Program-made: the position numbers and the translations under genes
The notes under the pieces: generated by a model
Seen by the model: only the letters and a program-made list of their open reading frames with translations
Told to the model about the DNA's origin: nothing
Database searches by the model: none
In this document: positions 21,741 to 33,087 of the stretch, one piece after another
How the letters are laid out: every line of letters starts with the position of its first letter
Position numbering within the stretch: position 1 is the stretch's first letter
Assembly (NCBI RefSeq): GCF_020509005.1
Contig: NC_063020.1
Span: forward strand, 496,001-560,000
From: Fulvia fulva
Taxonomy: Eukaryota; Ascomycota; Dothideomycetes; Mycosphaerellales; Mycosphaerellaceae
Reading direction: 5' to 3'
DNA length: 64,000 nt

Positions 21741-23190
21741 CGCTTTGTTCCGCTGGATACTACCAAGCGACCGGGTGTTCGGGGACATGGGTGTAGCGAG
21801 CACCGGGAGCTAGGTGGAAGAAGTACCTAGGTGGAACAGGTGCTCTCTGAGAATCAATTGGGCGAGTCTCACAGTCTTGTTTTGATTTTGAGTCGGACAT
21901 TGCGGAGTGTTACTTCTTTTTTGGACATCAATTCTTGCTTTCACGATGTAGCGTTCTGTACATGGGTGCAAATGGCGCTATCTGGGGATCAATCGGGCGG
22001 GTTGGGCAGTCTTGCGTTATTTGGAGACGACGATTTCCGGGCGTCACTTCTGCTGTTGTTTGTACATGAATTGTGGGCATGAATTGAACAATGAAAGCCG
22101 TTCGAGCGCTGGACACCTTCCTGCAATTTCCGAGAAGGGCTGGCTGGCCCATCAGAGGTCACAATGCGGCTTGTTTGCACTCTGGAGCCTGTCTGACCTG
22201 TAGCTTGGCATTGGTTCAAGTCGTTCGTCGCGATGGCAAAAAGTCATAAAATCATTGAGAAGCCTTCAAAAAGCTACACGGCGATCAAGTCTTGGCATCA
22301 CGAGATCAGGGGCCTGCAGTGTAAACCAGATCTTCTCATTGGGGATCAGTTAGCGTACACGAGTGTCAATCCGTGCAATCGACTAAGATTCTTACAGCGC
22401 GCGCATAAAGATCTTCGTCTCAAGGCGTACCTACACGTCTGTCTAGAGCTCGTCTAGTCTAGAGAGAATGTCTCACCATAGGCGTGTATAGCGAGTACGC
22501 TAGTACAATTCGTCCTCAATATATCTACTAACTGCAGTGTGAAATCACCATCGAGTAGGTCCAAGTCTTACAGTGCCTCTTTTTGCATACAGGCGAGTGG
22601 GATATCGTCCACTTTACCTTCATACGCGATTCTCGACATTTTGCAAAGTCTTGTTGGTCGGATCATTGGAAGCGCTCTTAATGCATACGATAGTATAGCC
22701 CCAGCGCTGTCTTCACAAGCAGATAGATATCTCCTGTTCCAGCGAGCATGAACTACCCAAGAACTGCACCCAGCAAACAAGACCCAGCCGCTTGAACCTC
22801 ATGCCTTCCCCATTGAGACTATACCGTAATCACGCCAGCTCCCCTTGCGCACCTCTGCGTACAGAAACTGACGTCGTCTTCCGACATCACCCCAGGAGTG
22901 CCGATCGGACGGTGCGTAGACAAAGGTGAAAAAGCTTGTCAACGTTCTCCTATCTGGGCTCAGGAGAAATGCCGACTTGGCACGTGGCTTGTTTTGAAGC
23001 CTGGAGAGTTTTTGGATGCCAGGATGAGAAGGGGCTATGTGTGGTCCTTGGAAAATGTTGACAGAGGGTGAACTTGTCAAGTTCAAGGAATTGTAGTGAA
23101 GTATTGTAGCAATAACAATATACGTCAGCCGTAGCAATCATGAAATCATGCCTATTCGACTATCCAGATCCACCACATTTCCAATCTTAT
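21741..23190. other. Convergent intergenic region with a decayed tandem repeat
   Basis: 1.45 kb between convergent genes. It holds the approximately 135-bp diverged duplication at 21,825-22,090; the rest shows no gene that I can support. The short frames at 22,233-22,457 and 22,539-22,780 have no recognisable protein features. Confidence 0.5.
21825..22090. repeat. Diverged tandem duplication, period about 135 bp
   Basis: Unit 1 (from about 21,825) and unit 2 (from about 21,960) share blocks in the same order: AGGTG/GGGTG, TCTG(A/G)G(A/G)ATCAAT, GGGCG, CAGTCTTG, a GTTACTTCT/GTCACTTCT block, and a final ACAT(C/G)AATT. They have diverged considerably. No coding frame is conserved across both units. 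Confidence 0.55.
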
Positions 23191-24701
23191 CTAGTAGTTG
23201 GTCGCCGGGCCGGTTGGGCGGTACTTGTGGCCTGGGAACTGGTTGAACCTGTATCGATGAAGAGTCAGTAGATATTCCCCAGCACAAATACTACAGGGCG
23301 AACTTACAAAGTCTGATCAAACTTATCAGCCTCCGGACAATCAAAGCCCTCCGGAATAATCGGCTTAATGAAGTTATTAAGCAAATCCGTAATCGGCGAC
23401 AACTGCGCCAGTGGCAAGTTCGCGAAACCTGGAATTCCCTGCTGAACAGCCGAGGCGAAGAAGCAGGCCGCGTAGCTTCCATCTGGCTTGTTGTTCTCGA
23501 AGCTGAGGAGGTTGCTGAGGTTGTATGCGCCGCCGGTGAAATCGGTGAGGGAAACGCCTGCGTATGTGTTGACGCCGTTGGTGTTGCCGCCGAGACGGAA
23601 TGCGTCGGGGTAGGCGAGGAACGTTGGGATCACGTCGGTGAAGACTTTGGCGGCGTTGTAATGGTTGGTTGATGTGCGGCGGTACCAGTTCTCGGGGATG
23701 CGCCCCTGACCAGGGAGCCACTTGAAGTTATCGGGGCTGTCTCCCTCGACGCCGAAGAATTGCTTGAACATCTCACCGTTGAGATAGCCGTTAGGCTCCT
23801 CGGCGGTGTGGTTGCTCATGCAGTTGAGAATGAAGTTGTATGCGGCAGGGGTCACTAGGGTGGTGGAGAATGGCGGGGCGAAGTAGTACGCGTTGTTCTT
23901 CTCCGAGTAATCGGCCTTGGTGACAAAGTCCTGGGCAAGACTGTCGATAGTGTATCGGTCTGGTCCCCTGCTGGAGTCACCGGTAGCCTCGGCAGTGGAC
24001 TTGTAGGCGGCGGCGACACGCGAGACGATTAGAGAGTGTGCATCACCGTTGTTGAGGTAGGCATCCTGGCGAGCGATCGAGGAGTCACCTTCGTACATGT
24101 TGTGTGACCAGGAGATACCCTGGGCCTGTCCGAGGATGGCTTCGGTGAGAACGTCTGTTGGTGATGGCCCGCTGGATGTGTCTTAGCGATGGTATCAAGC
24201 TGGAGGAGGCGACACTTGCCCAATAGACCAGGTGCCAAGCACTGGGTCTCCATCGAAGATGATACCATAAGCAGCCAAAAAACCAGCAAGGTCAACCGAC
24301 ATGCCGTAGAGCTGACCCAGACCGGTGATAGTGTTCTGAATTCCCACCACGCCAGACCTGTCAAGGTATTCGTGGTTGGCAGCAGCGTTCAGTCCCGGGC
24401 ATAGTCCTCGAATCTGATCTAGCGCAAGCGTTCAGTATGCGTGCTCACTAGTAGTCGAGACGTATTGCTTATCGGCGTCGAAGACGAGGCAGTCGATAAC
24501 ACCACAGTTGCCACGGGACTTGCTGTAAGCTTGTGCTGCTGTCGTGCTGGGGAGTTGTCGCTTCTCCTCGAGGGAGCGTTCATGGACAGCCTCGTAGAAC
24601 GCGGCGTCGCGGGTCTCCAGCATTTGGTTGTTCATTTCCATAATCCTAGGGAAGGCATTGGCCGTAAGGGCCGAGCCCAACAGTACGAGTGAGTACTTCA
24701 T
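23191..24701 (-). pseudogene. Heme-thiolate peroxidase/peroxygenase with an in-frame TGA
   Basis: Three exons: 24,701-24,220, 24,171-23,308 and 23,248-23,191. The product resembles secreted chloroperoxidase/unspecific peroxygenase (Peroxidase_2) enzymes, which use a Cys-ligated heme and H2O2. A signal peptide (MKYSLVLLGSALTANAFP) starts the protein. LCPGLNAAANHEYL, near residue 106, holds the heme Cys, and the EGDSSIARQD segment carries the acid-base/Mg site typical of peroxygenases. Intron 1 (24,172-24,219) is a 48-nt GC-AG intron whose removal restores WSIGGPSP. Intron 2 is GTAAGT...ACAG, 59 nt. A TGA at 24,432-24,434 lies in frame between SEHAY and TLALDQIRGLCPG. I found no splice pair that removes it without destroying the conserved DQIRG.CPG block. 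It is therefore probably a recent pseudogene, unless the base is an error or is read through. Confidence 0.8.
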
Positions 24702-26605
24702 GGTGGTGGTAGTGAAATTGGTGAATGCGTGAGATCGTCAATGAGAAGGCCGCAAGCAGGTTCTTATATCTGGACGAGATCACAAGAAGCACAACCACGT
24801 TACGACGCTGCCCTCACGCTAGCGACCAACGACTCCACGATCCCCACATCACATGGATGATGAAGCTGCGGCAAAGCCCAAGAAAGACATGGCTTTGAGC
24901 TTCGCGTGCAAACATTGCCGTGAGTTCTGGGGGTGTGACGTCTGAAAGCCGGAGAAGCCCGGATCGACATTCGAATGCGCGGAGTGTGGTGCCGGAGCTG
25001 GGGTTTGGGTATGCCTTGAGCATCGGTGGCGTACTTGGTAAAGCAAAAAGCGTTTGCTTAGCAGTACTAGCGTGCCATGAAGACCAAGTGCCTGAAGATG
25101 ACATCTGCCCTGCAGGTCCCTGATGCGCTGTAGCGTTGTTTCATTGGAAGACTGCTCATGGGCGATTTGTGTTGTTTGAAGAGCCATATCCTGGCAGTCA
25201 AGTCGTCTCGAGCGTCGGCAGATGGCGAGCTTTGGCATGAATGCGTGAGAAAATCAGCGCGGTCTGTCTTGCGTATGCTGTCATATCGGAGGTCATTCTC
25301 AACGCTGCGATTGGCGCGCGAGAATCCTACCTGCCTGGAAATATTGTTTTGCCGAGACAACTTGCGTCCGCAGCCCGTTCGAAGGAAGATCAGCAACTTT
25401 GTACCGCATTTTCCGTGGATTTGTGCTCCGCGACATCAAAGCTGCTTATGGTTGGCTGCGACAAATCGCAGACTTGTCGCAAGATCGAGAACTGGGATGA
25501 AAGTTAGCTTCAAATTTCAAATTGCTGTGATGTGTGAGGCTCTGCTGCAACGGCGAATGCGGGTTTCCGCGTGGTCGTCAGACAAGTTCAAATTGTTGTC
25601 TGTCGATGTCGAGGTCTTTCCGACGGAACTACAACTTCGGCTCGGCTTTGAGGATACAGCAGCGCTCCGGATGCTTTTGATGAAGGCCACCGCTGTCAAA
25701 TTCAATCGCTACGAGCAGTGGGGGAGCCAAATTGCTCGGGCATAGGCCTTCATCAGGTTTGCCATGCCTCATCAGACATCCTTCGACGTTGTTCCGTCGG
25801 TTCGGTGTCAATGTTCGTGCCGCAACCCAAGTTTTGGATTGTCGTCTTTGAGCAAGCAGCCTCTGAGGAGAGGACAAGGAATCGCAAGGCGCCTCAGTGA
25901 CTGTTATATATGCAACGAGGTCGATGCCAAGCCTTAGATCGAGTGCACTCTCGTACATGTATGTTACGGTCCTAGGCAGTCCTGGGCATGTCTTGGCTGT
26001 GCTTCGCCGTGGCAAAAGCGGCTGTGAGTACCAGACCAGACTAGGCTGCCACTGCAGTCCTCACATGCTACGAAACACTCACTGCGATGTTGGCGGTACC
26101 TATCCAAACCTTCTGGGGCCATGTTGTAGCCAGGAGTGATGTGTGCTGAAGAGGGCAATGTGCTGCTAGTGAAGCCATCGCGGGCAATGCCACGAGAGCA
26201 TTCAACCATGACCAGACCATACGTCCTGAAGTCACATGGCCATGCTGCGAGTCCTCTGGACAATGCAGGAGGACTGTATGCAAAGAAAGATTGCCCAAGT
26301 GTTGCGTTCCTGCTTCTTGCATGCTGGACCCTGCATTCTAGGCGACTCGTCGGCTAAACTCAGCGCCACATGCCTCGTCGCTGGTGCTTCTGCATGCGGA
26401 ACATGTTCCTTCACTTAGCACCACATGCCACGCCCGAAGCTTATCTGCCTCTCAGCTGCTCGTGCCTCTCGCTGATATTGTCTGCTAACATCGCGGAGAT
26501 CCCTTCAGTAGCAATCCGTTCCCACCTCACGACAAGCCAACATCCACCCCACCACGACAGCAAGACCGAGCTGCATGCTGCCGTGAGACAAAGCGCGGCG
26601 ACAGA
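24702..26605. other. Divergent intergenic region, 1.9 kb
   Basis: It lies between the peroxygenase (-) and cullin-3 (+). Overlapping frames of 60-195 codons on both strands have no recognisable domain and conflict with one another, so I do not call a gene. The part nearest 26,606 is the cullin promoter and leader. Confidence 0.45.
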
Positions 26606-29341
26606 ATGGCCTCGCTCGCAGGCAGAGGTCGAGCAAAGATTCGCCCTCCGCGACGAGTAAGTTCTGCAATCACCATCCACCATTAACCCGTTCACATTCA
26701 CATTCACATTCACACCGTGCCCCGCCTCACGAACAAATACATTTACGCTGTTGGTGACAAGCAACACCTCATTTCCTGCAAACTTGCTAGCCCACCACTC
26801 AAACCACACCACATACACGCATACATCAGACACTGACATGGCCGTGCGCCGACAGGGTCTAGCCGGCGGCGACGTTGACTTCGAGGCGACATGGGCGACA
26901 CTGGAGCGGGCATTCGTCGAGATCCACACCAAGAACGCTTCCCAACTGTCCTTCGAAGAGCTGTACCGAAACGCGTACAAGATCGTGCTGAAGAAGAAGG
27001 GCGATGAGCTGTACAACAAGGTCGCGCAATTCGAGGAGCGGTGGTTGGGAGACACCGTGCGGAACCGGATAGTGAAGCTCCTGAATGCGCCATGGCTGCT
27101 GGCAGATGACATCGGACGGACACTGGCGACTACTGCTGAGCGGAGAGTGACAGGCGAGAGTGTGCTGCGCTCTCTCAAGGAGTCATGGGAGGACCACCAG
27201 GTTTGCATGGGCATGTTGACAGACGTGCTGATGTACATGGTAGGCGGAAACACGAATACGCTTGCCTATGGAATGCTAACACGCCGCAGGACCGCGTCTA
27301 CTGCACAGATCACCGCCAGCCATCAATCTACGCCAAGTCCATGGGCCTCTTCCGCGATCAGATCCTACGAACGCCCGTGAGAGCATCCGCGCCCGACATC
27401 CTCCAGATCCTCACCGGCATCATCCTCGACCAGATCGCCATGGACCGAGACGGCGAAAGCATCGACAAGTACCTCATCAAGTCGAACGTCTACATGCTGG
27501 AAGGACTGTACGAGTCAGATCAGGAGATGGAGGAGGACAAGTTGTACCTCAAACGTTTCGAACAGGTCTTCCTACAAGAGAGCGCAAATTTCTACCGGGA
27601 GGAAGGCGAGCGGTTATTGAAAGAGTCGGACGCAGGAACATACTGCCATCATGCAAAGCGGCGGATAGATGAGGAGAGTGACAGATGCAGATCGACACTT
27701 TCCGAAGCCACTGCTATTAAGATTCAGAAGGTGGTCGAGGATGAGCTGATCAAGAACAAGATGAAAGGCTTGATCAAAATGGATAGCGGTGTGCGGTACA
27801 TGGTGGACAACGACAAGTTTGATGCGCTGCATCTTGTCTTCGACCTGGAAGCACGCGTGAACCCCCAGAAGCCGGAACTAACCAAAGCCCTGCAAAACCT
27901 GGTCTCCGAGATGGGTGGCAGGATCAACGAAGCTGCGATAACAGCCTCAACAGCACCTGCTGCGGCTGCCCCCACTGGAGATGATGCGGATGCTGGAGCT
28001 GAGAAGTCGAAAGCCGGCAGCGGAAAGCAGATCAACCAGCAGACGCAAGCTGCACTACAGTGGGTGGCAGATATTCTCGACCTCAAGGACCGTTTCGATA
28101 AGATCTGGGATAATTCATTCAACAAAGACCAGACCATACAGACCGCGCTCACTCGCAGCATGTCTGAGAACATCAACTCATTCGCTCGCGGCAGCGAGTA
28201 TGTTTCGCTGTTCATCGACGATAATATGAAGAAGGGCATTCGAGATAAGACCGACATCGAGATCGACCAGACGCTCGAAAAGGCAATCGTCCTCCTTCGC
28301 TATCTCCAGGACAAGGATGTGTTCGAGACATACTACAAGAAGCATCTGTGCAAGCGGCTGATTCTGAAGAAGAGCCAGAGCACCGACGTGGAGAAGCAGA
28401 TGATTGCTCGCATGAAGATGGAGCTTGGCAACGCTTTCACGATGAAGCTGGAAGCAATGTTCAAGGACATGTCTCTGAGCGAGGATCTGACCAAGAACTA
28501 CAAGGATTATGTTGCCGGGCTTGGCGATGCGGATCGGAAGCGTGTCGACCTCAACGTGCTGGTGTTGACTTCGATGACATGGCCACTGGAAGCATTCCGC
28601 AGCACAAACGAGGGCGACGGCGAAGAGAAGGCCAAGATCATCTTCCCAACTTCAATCGATCGAGTAAGAGCAGGACTCGAGCGTTTCTATGCGGAGAAGC
28701 ACTCTGGCCGAAAGCTCTCTTGGCAGACCAACATGGGAGACGTTGACATGAAGGTCTCTGTCTGTAATAAAGAAGGCATGCGCAAGACGTACGATGTGAA
28801 CTGCTCGACATATGCTGCCATCATTCTGCTCCTCTGGGGCGAGACACCTGCCAGCAACAAATTGACGCTGGAAGAGATCGAAGCCAAGACGAACATCCCA
28901 ATGAACGCTCTAACACGAAACCTGCAGTCACTTGCGGTTGCCCCCAAGACTCGTTTCCTCATCAAGGAGCCCATGAGCCGCGAGGTCAAGCCAGGTGACC
29001 GCTTCTCATTCAACGAGGAATTCAAGTCGCCATACCTCAGGATCAAGGTCAACGTAGTCTCCGCCGGCAACAAGGTTGAGAACGACCGCGAACGCAAGGA
29101 GACCGAAAAGAAGAACAACGACAGCCGCGGCTTCGTGATCGAAGCTGCCGTCGTCCGCATCATGAAGTCCCGCAAGGAGCTTTCGCATGCCCTTCTCATG
29201 CAAGAGACCATCGCAGTTCTATCAGGCCAGTTCAAGCCTGACCTTAACATGATCAAGAAGCGAATCGAGAGCTTGATTGAGCGGGAGTACTTGGAGCGGC
29301 TGGAGAATGCGCCTGTGCCGAGCTATCGGTACTTGGCTTGA
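26606..29341 (+). CDS. Cullin-3, scaffold of BTB-type CRL3 ubiquitin ligases
   Basis: Three exons: 26,606-26,656, 26,856-27,239 and 27,290-29,341, giving 828 aa. The first exon encodes only 17 residues (MASLAGRGRAKIRPPRR) and is followed by a 199-nt GTAAGT intron. Intron 2 is 50 nt with a GCTAAC branch site. The order is N-terminal cullin repeats (LSFEELYRNAYKIVL near residue 55, SWEDHQ..M.MLTDVLMYMDRVY), the cullin-homology domain (FIDDNMKKG, LRYLQDKDVFETYYKKHL.KRL) and the winged-helix B domain. The NEDD8 acceptor Lys is in IEAAVVRIMKSRKEL near residue 770, and the usual ..YRYLA end is present. An Ala/Asp-rich insert (ASTAPAAAAPTGDDADAG) splits the middle repeats. Cullin-3 binds RBX1 and BTB adaptors. 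All parts are intact. Confidence 0.95.
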
Positions 29342-29721
29342 GAGAGGATGGATACAAGAAGCATTGCGACGGCGTTTGGTATGGCATGGAATACGGTACG
29401 GTACGGGACGAGCATAGTTCGGCGCACAGAAAGGATCATGGAACATCAGCGTGGCGCTTGGGCGGGCGATCACGACAGCTTGGGTGCGTCTTGCTATGTA
29501 GCGCGGTGTCGGGCGTAGAGGATACATTGGCTGCGATGAGGTAGATACCCAAGCGAATGAAGAGACTTGTATTGCAGGTGCCGGAGGCGTTCTCCTGAGA
29601 CCGTCATCGTCGTATATGGCGCTTGATGGAAGATGCTCTATCCGTACGCTCAGGAGATTGATGATTACACCTCCTCCCTCATGCTCCACGCCTCGTCGTT
29701 CAGGGTCTCACCTTCACTGTT
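29342..29721. other. Convergent intergenic region
   Basis: 3' ends of cullin-3 (+) and the first 2EXR-like gene (-). Nothing else is seen. Confidence 0.5.
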
Positions 29722-30574
29722 CTACTCCGCGCCACCACTCCGCTCTCCCTCGCCAGTTTCCTGGTCCTTGTATTGGAACTTGTAGACCGAGCCATCCAAA
29801 TCACTATCCCATCGCGCAGCCTTGATGACATCATATGGAACACTACTCCTGTCCAGCAGTAGTGCCTTGACGATGTCGCGCTTGCGCACATTATAAATGG
29901 TCATTGGCATGCGACCTTTTCGCCCACGTTTGTGCCACTTGTTAGCTTGGTCTATACACATCGCAACGTCCAGATAGTCCATGTCCTCGAAGAAAACCTC
30001 GAAGTGCTTGATCAAGCTAGCTGAAGTCGGCCCGATGAGATCGAGCCACTTGGGCACTGGCTCGTGTGGGACCACTTCTTCGTTGTTTAGGAATGTGAGT
30101 GTGAAGGGGGTCTGTTTGTAGGAAATGGGGAGGACTTCGTTGCGGATCTGGCGGTTGATGTGGAGAATCTTTGGAAATGGGGGTCGGTTTCCGGAGGCAG
30201 CCGGGCCAGCGACGTGCTGTACGTCCATCGGGATCTTGCCCCTGGATCTGATGGTGACTCGAGTCGCCTTTGGCAAGCACCAATTCGTAAATAGTGATGC
30301 GGATTTCGGCGGGAGGTTTGTTGAGGTCGAAACGGGCCCTGCGTGCAGTTGATGCGGGCTCGCTGTCGAACTGTCAGTACTGGAACTCGACAACACAATC
30401 TTGAGTCACTCACAGCAAGTGAAGGTCGTGCTGTATCTGTGCTGATGCTTTGGCAACTATGGCCTCAAGGCGTGTAGGGTCCATGAAGGGGAAGGTATCG
30501 CGCAATTTCGCGATTGCGCCATCGAGGATCGCAGAGGTGGCGGTGGTGATCTCGTCGTTCGCGGTGGTGTTCAT
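29722..30574 (-). pseudogene. 2EXR/F-box-like paralog 1, frameshifted
   Basis: Exon 1 is 30,574-30,414 (161 nt; MNTTANDEITTATSAILDGA...), followed by a 75-nt GTGAGT intron and exon 2 from 30,338. Exon 2 opens with FDLNKPPAEIRITIYELVLAKG, the LPxELRxxIYE motif shared with its two neighbours. The rest of the homology (VTIRSRGKIPM..., KILHINRQIRNEVLPISY) lies in a different frame, shifted by one base near 30,245-30,265. An alternative is a 64-nt intron with a weak GTGCTT donor just after YEL. That would rejoin the frames but delete sequence the paralogs keep, so I favour a one-base indel. Proteins of this class are often F-box-like, but their function is not established. Confidence 0.7.
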
Positions 30575-30750
30575 CTTTGATGAAGTGTGTTGTTGGTATG
30601 TGTCAAGAAGATGAAGATGAAGATGAAGGTGCAAGTCTGATCTGCAAGAGAAATTTTGCTGACTCAAGGACGCCACATCACATGCAAGACCAAGCCGCGA
30701 ATCATGACCCCACTAGCCAACACCCTTCTGTTTGTAGTGCCTTTGGCTCA

Positions 30751-31527
30751 TCATTCAAAGTACTCGCACCCACCAAACAACTCCTCATATGCCACCTTGA
30801 TCTTGTCGTCCGCCAACCCATGCTTGCCAAGTTGCAGCGCTTCGCAAACAGCCCTCTTTGTCAAGGTATTGACGCTGCGGAAAGCAGTCACAGCACGGAA
30901 GAAGTCGGCATCCTCAGCTCCCGGCTGCTCCATCATGTTGGACGTCTCTTCGTCCGTCCAGCTGTAGCCACCCTTGGGGAACCGGATGAGTAGGTTGTTA
31001 ATTTCCTTGGCCTGGTTCTTACCGATCACCTTCAACCACTGGTTGACCGCCTTTTGTGGCGACTGATGATTGTAGAGGGTCGCGATGAACGGTGTATTGT
31101 TGTAGAAGACTGGGCCTGCTTCATGACGGATTTGGCGTGAGACGTGGAGGATTGGTGGTAAGTGGTATTGTCTTGTGTGCTGAGTCGGACGGCGATGACA
31201 GTCATCGCTTACACAGCTCTGAACCTCGAAGGGCTCATCTTCGTCTTTGGCCAGGACGAGCTCATAGATGCGAACACGTAGCTCGGCGGGTAGCTTGTTG
31301 AAGCTGAATCTGGACTTCGAAGCGGCCATGGCAGGTCCGCTCGAATGTGTCACAGGGACTACCTACAGCATTTTGAGCCTGTCCTGAAGCTGTTGTGTGA
31401 TCTCTGCGACGGCGCTGTCGGTGCCCGATGCATTCATGAATGGAAAAGCGCGACGCAGCTTCGAGTGTGCGCCATCGAGGATGTCGGCGGTCGCCATGCT
31501 GCTCTCGTTGGTGGTTGGGGTGGCCAT
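30751..31527 (-). CDS. 2EXR/F-box-like paralog 2
   Basis: Exon 1 is 31,527-31,367 (161 nt, the same length as in paralog 1) and exon 2 is 31,309-30,751. The 57-nt GTAGGT...CCAG intron lies in phase 2. The product is 239 aa. The first exon gives a short helical segment (ADILDGAHSKLRRAFPFM). Exon 2 begins FSFNKLPAELRVRIYELVLAKDEDEP, an F-box/2EXR-like helix, then PILHVSRQIRHEAGPVFYNNTPF and a helical end. No signal peptide or membrane segment is seen. The family is greatly expanded in Dothideomycetes. A role as substrate receptor in SCF-type ligases is conceivable but unproven. Confidence 0.8.
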
Positions 31528-31870
31528 GCTTGCTGTCGTGCTGAGAGTTGTGTGTCCTTGGATGAGGCAAAGAATGCAAGGGGAAATTCAAATTGAAGGT
31601 GGAAGAGGGATGTGCTGCTCGCGGAAGTCCCGCCGCACCACATGCAAGGGCCGAAAAGTTCATGTCCTTCCTGTAGTGCAATCAAACTCACTCGACACTG
31701 TCAGCTGCCCGATCGAGTATCATAGCGAAGCATTTCAATATCCATCTCCGTGAATAGGGTCTCGCACGGCTCTAAGCTCTTGCGACGTTAGGTCGCCGCC
31801 TAGGCCGCTTCTCCAAGTCTTCGATCGTGGGATCCTCCGCGAAAGCTCAGGTTTTCAGCACAACCTAGCT

Positions 31871-32668
31871 TTATTCGAACCAGATTCCCGCAGCGTCTAT
31901 GCCGTAGAATACTCCGATAGCTTCCCTCTTGATCCCCAAAGCTTCGAGTCCAAGGACTCGCAAAATGTCGTCCCTAGACAATAGCTCCACAGGATGACCG
32001 CGCTTGGCGGCTGTGAGCATTCCAGTGGAGTAGTATGGGAGCTGGTAGATTAAGCCTTCGTGGCAGTCGCCTGGAAACTCGATGTTGAGCTTCGAGAGCA
32101 TTCCAGCCTGCTCTTGCCCAATCATTTTGGCCCAATCGACCACGACCTTGGATGCACCGGTGCAAGATATATCCCAACCTCGTCCGAAGGTGGCTTTGAA
32201 GGTGTTGTTGCCGTAGTATACGGGCAGTGTCTCAGATCGAACTTGGCGATTGACGCTGAGTAGAGCGGCACGCGCGTCTGCTTGAACCATAATGGTGTCA
32301 TCGTATTCCATTAGGCGTAGAGTCTGGATTTCGATCTTGTCATCGCTGATGAGTGCCATCTCGTAGATTCGGGTTCGTAGTTCAGGCGGCAGGTCGGTGA
32401 AGCACTTGTTCGCTTTCGAGGCTGTCATGGCTGTGTCTCTAGAAAGCAATTAGTGCATGAGTCGCGCAACGAGCACTTATTCGTCTTACTGCGCGGTGAT
32501 CATGCTTTCGGCAGCAAAGATGTGGTTCAGAATATTGTCCAAGGCCTCAGTCTTCAAGTACGGAAAGGCGGTGCGTAGGCGTGTGGCGGCATCATCACGA
32601 ATCTGAGCGACAACGGCTGCGGCCTCTTGCGCGGTGTTCGTGATGTTTGGTGTTGGTGGTGAAGCCAT
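31871..32668 (-). CDS. 2EXR/F-box-like paralog 3
   Basis: Exon 1 is 32,668-32,490, exon 2 is 32,438-31,871 and the intron is 51 nt (GTAAGA, CACTAAT branch, CTTTCTAG), again in phase 2. The product is 248 aa. Exon 1 encodes a helical leader (TAQEAAAVVAQIRDDAATRL). Exon 2 has KCFTDLPPELRTRIYEMALISDD, then LLSVNRQVRSETLPVYYGNNTF and a long tail. It is the most diverged of the three but has the same layout. The three genes run head to tail within 3 kb, consistent with tandem duplication. Confidence 0.8.
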
Positions 32669-33087
32669 CTCGTGGTTGCGGTGGTATTGTCGAAGTCGTG
32701 TGTGTTGCAAGTTGGAAGATGTGAGCCAGCGCTTCCAGATCAAAGCACTGTGAGAAGGTGGGGGGCATGTGAAAACAGGCGCCCAGAGTGAGGCAGCAAA
32801 ACGGAGATCGGAGAACGTGTTCCGACTGCGAGCAAAGTCAGCACGTCTGCACGAGAGAAGGTGTGAGAAAATCGATGTTCATGGACTTCGCCAGGTAGGC
32901 TGGCTGTTTCAGGTATCATTTGTGGCTACTACAAAGAGTGCCTACAGAGTCATTTTGCCCAGACCGCTTCTGCAGTCATCAATGCGCGAGTCCATGCCAT
33001 CGTTCCACGTCCCATATCCCTCGCGTTACATCTAGAAACCTGTCATATCATTAGCATCCACTCTGTCCCCACTTCTTCCCAAAATCT
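32669..33087. other. Intergenic, 3' of eL27 and upstream of paralog 3
   Basis: It should hold the promoter of the 2EXR-like paralog 3 and the 3' UTR of the ribosomal protein gene. No other feature is seen. Confidence 0.45.

Noticed and set aside
24432..24475. A 35-nt GTGAGC...ATCAG intron to remove the TGA in the peroxygenase
   Set aside because: Shorter than any other intron here, and its removal shifts the frame and destroys the conserved DQIRG.CPG segment.
25158..25745. 195-codon plus-strand frame between peroxygenase and cullin-3
   Set aside because: No domain, overlaps equally long frames on the other strand, no splice-consistent extension.
26692..26716. CATTCA-type short repeat as a CRISPR or regulatory array
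   Set aside because: It is a simple repeat of a few units inside cullin intron 1; CRISPR arrays do not occur in fungi.
26441..27253. 270-codon minus-strand frame opposite the start of cullin-3
   Set aside because: Antisense shadow of a strongly supported coding region.
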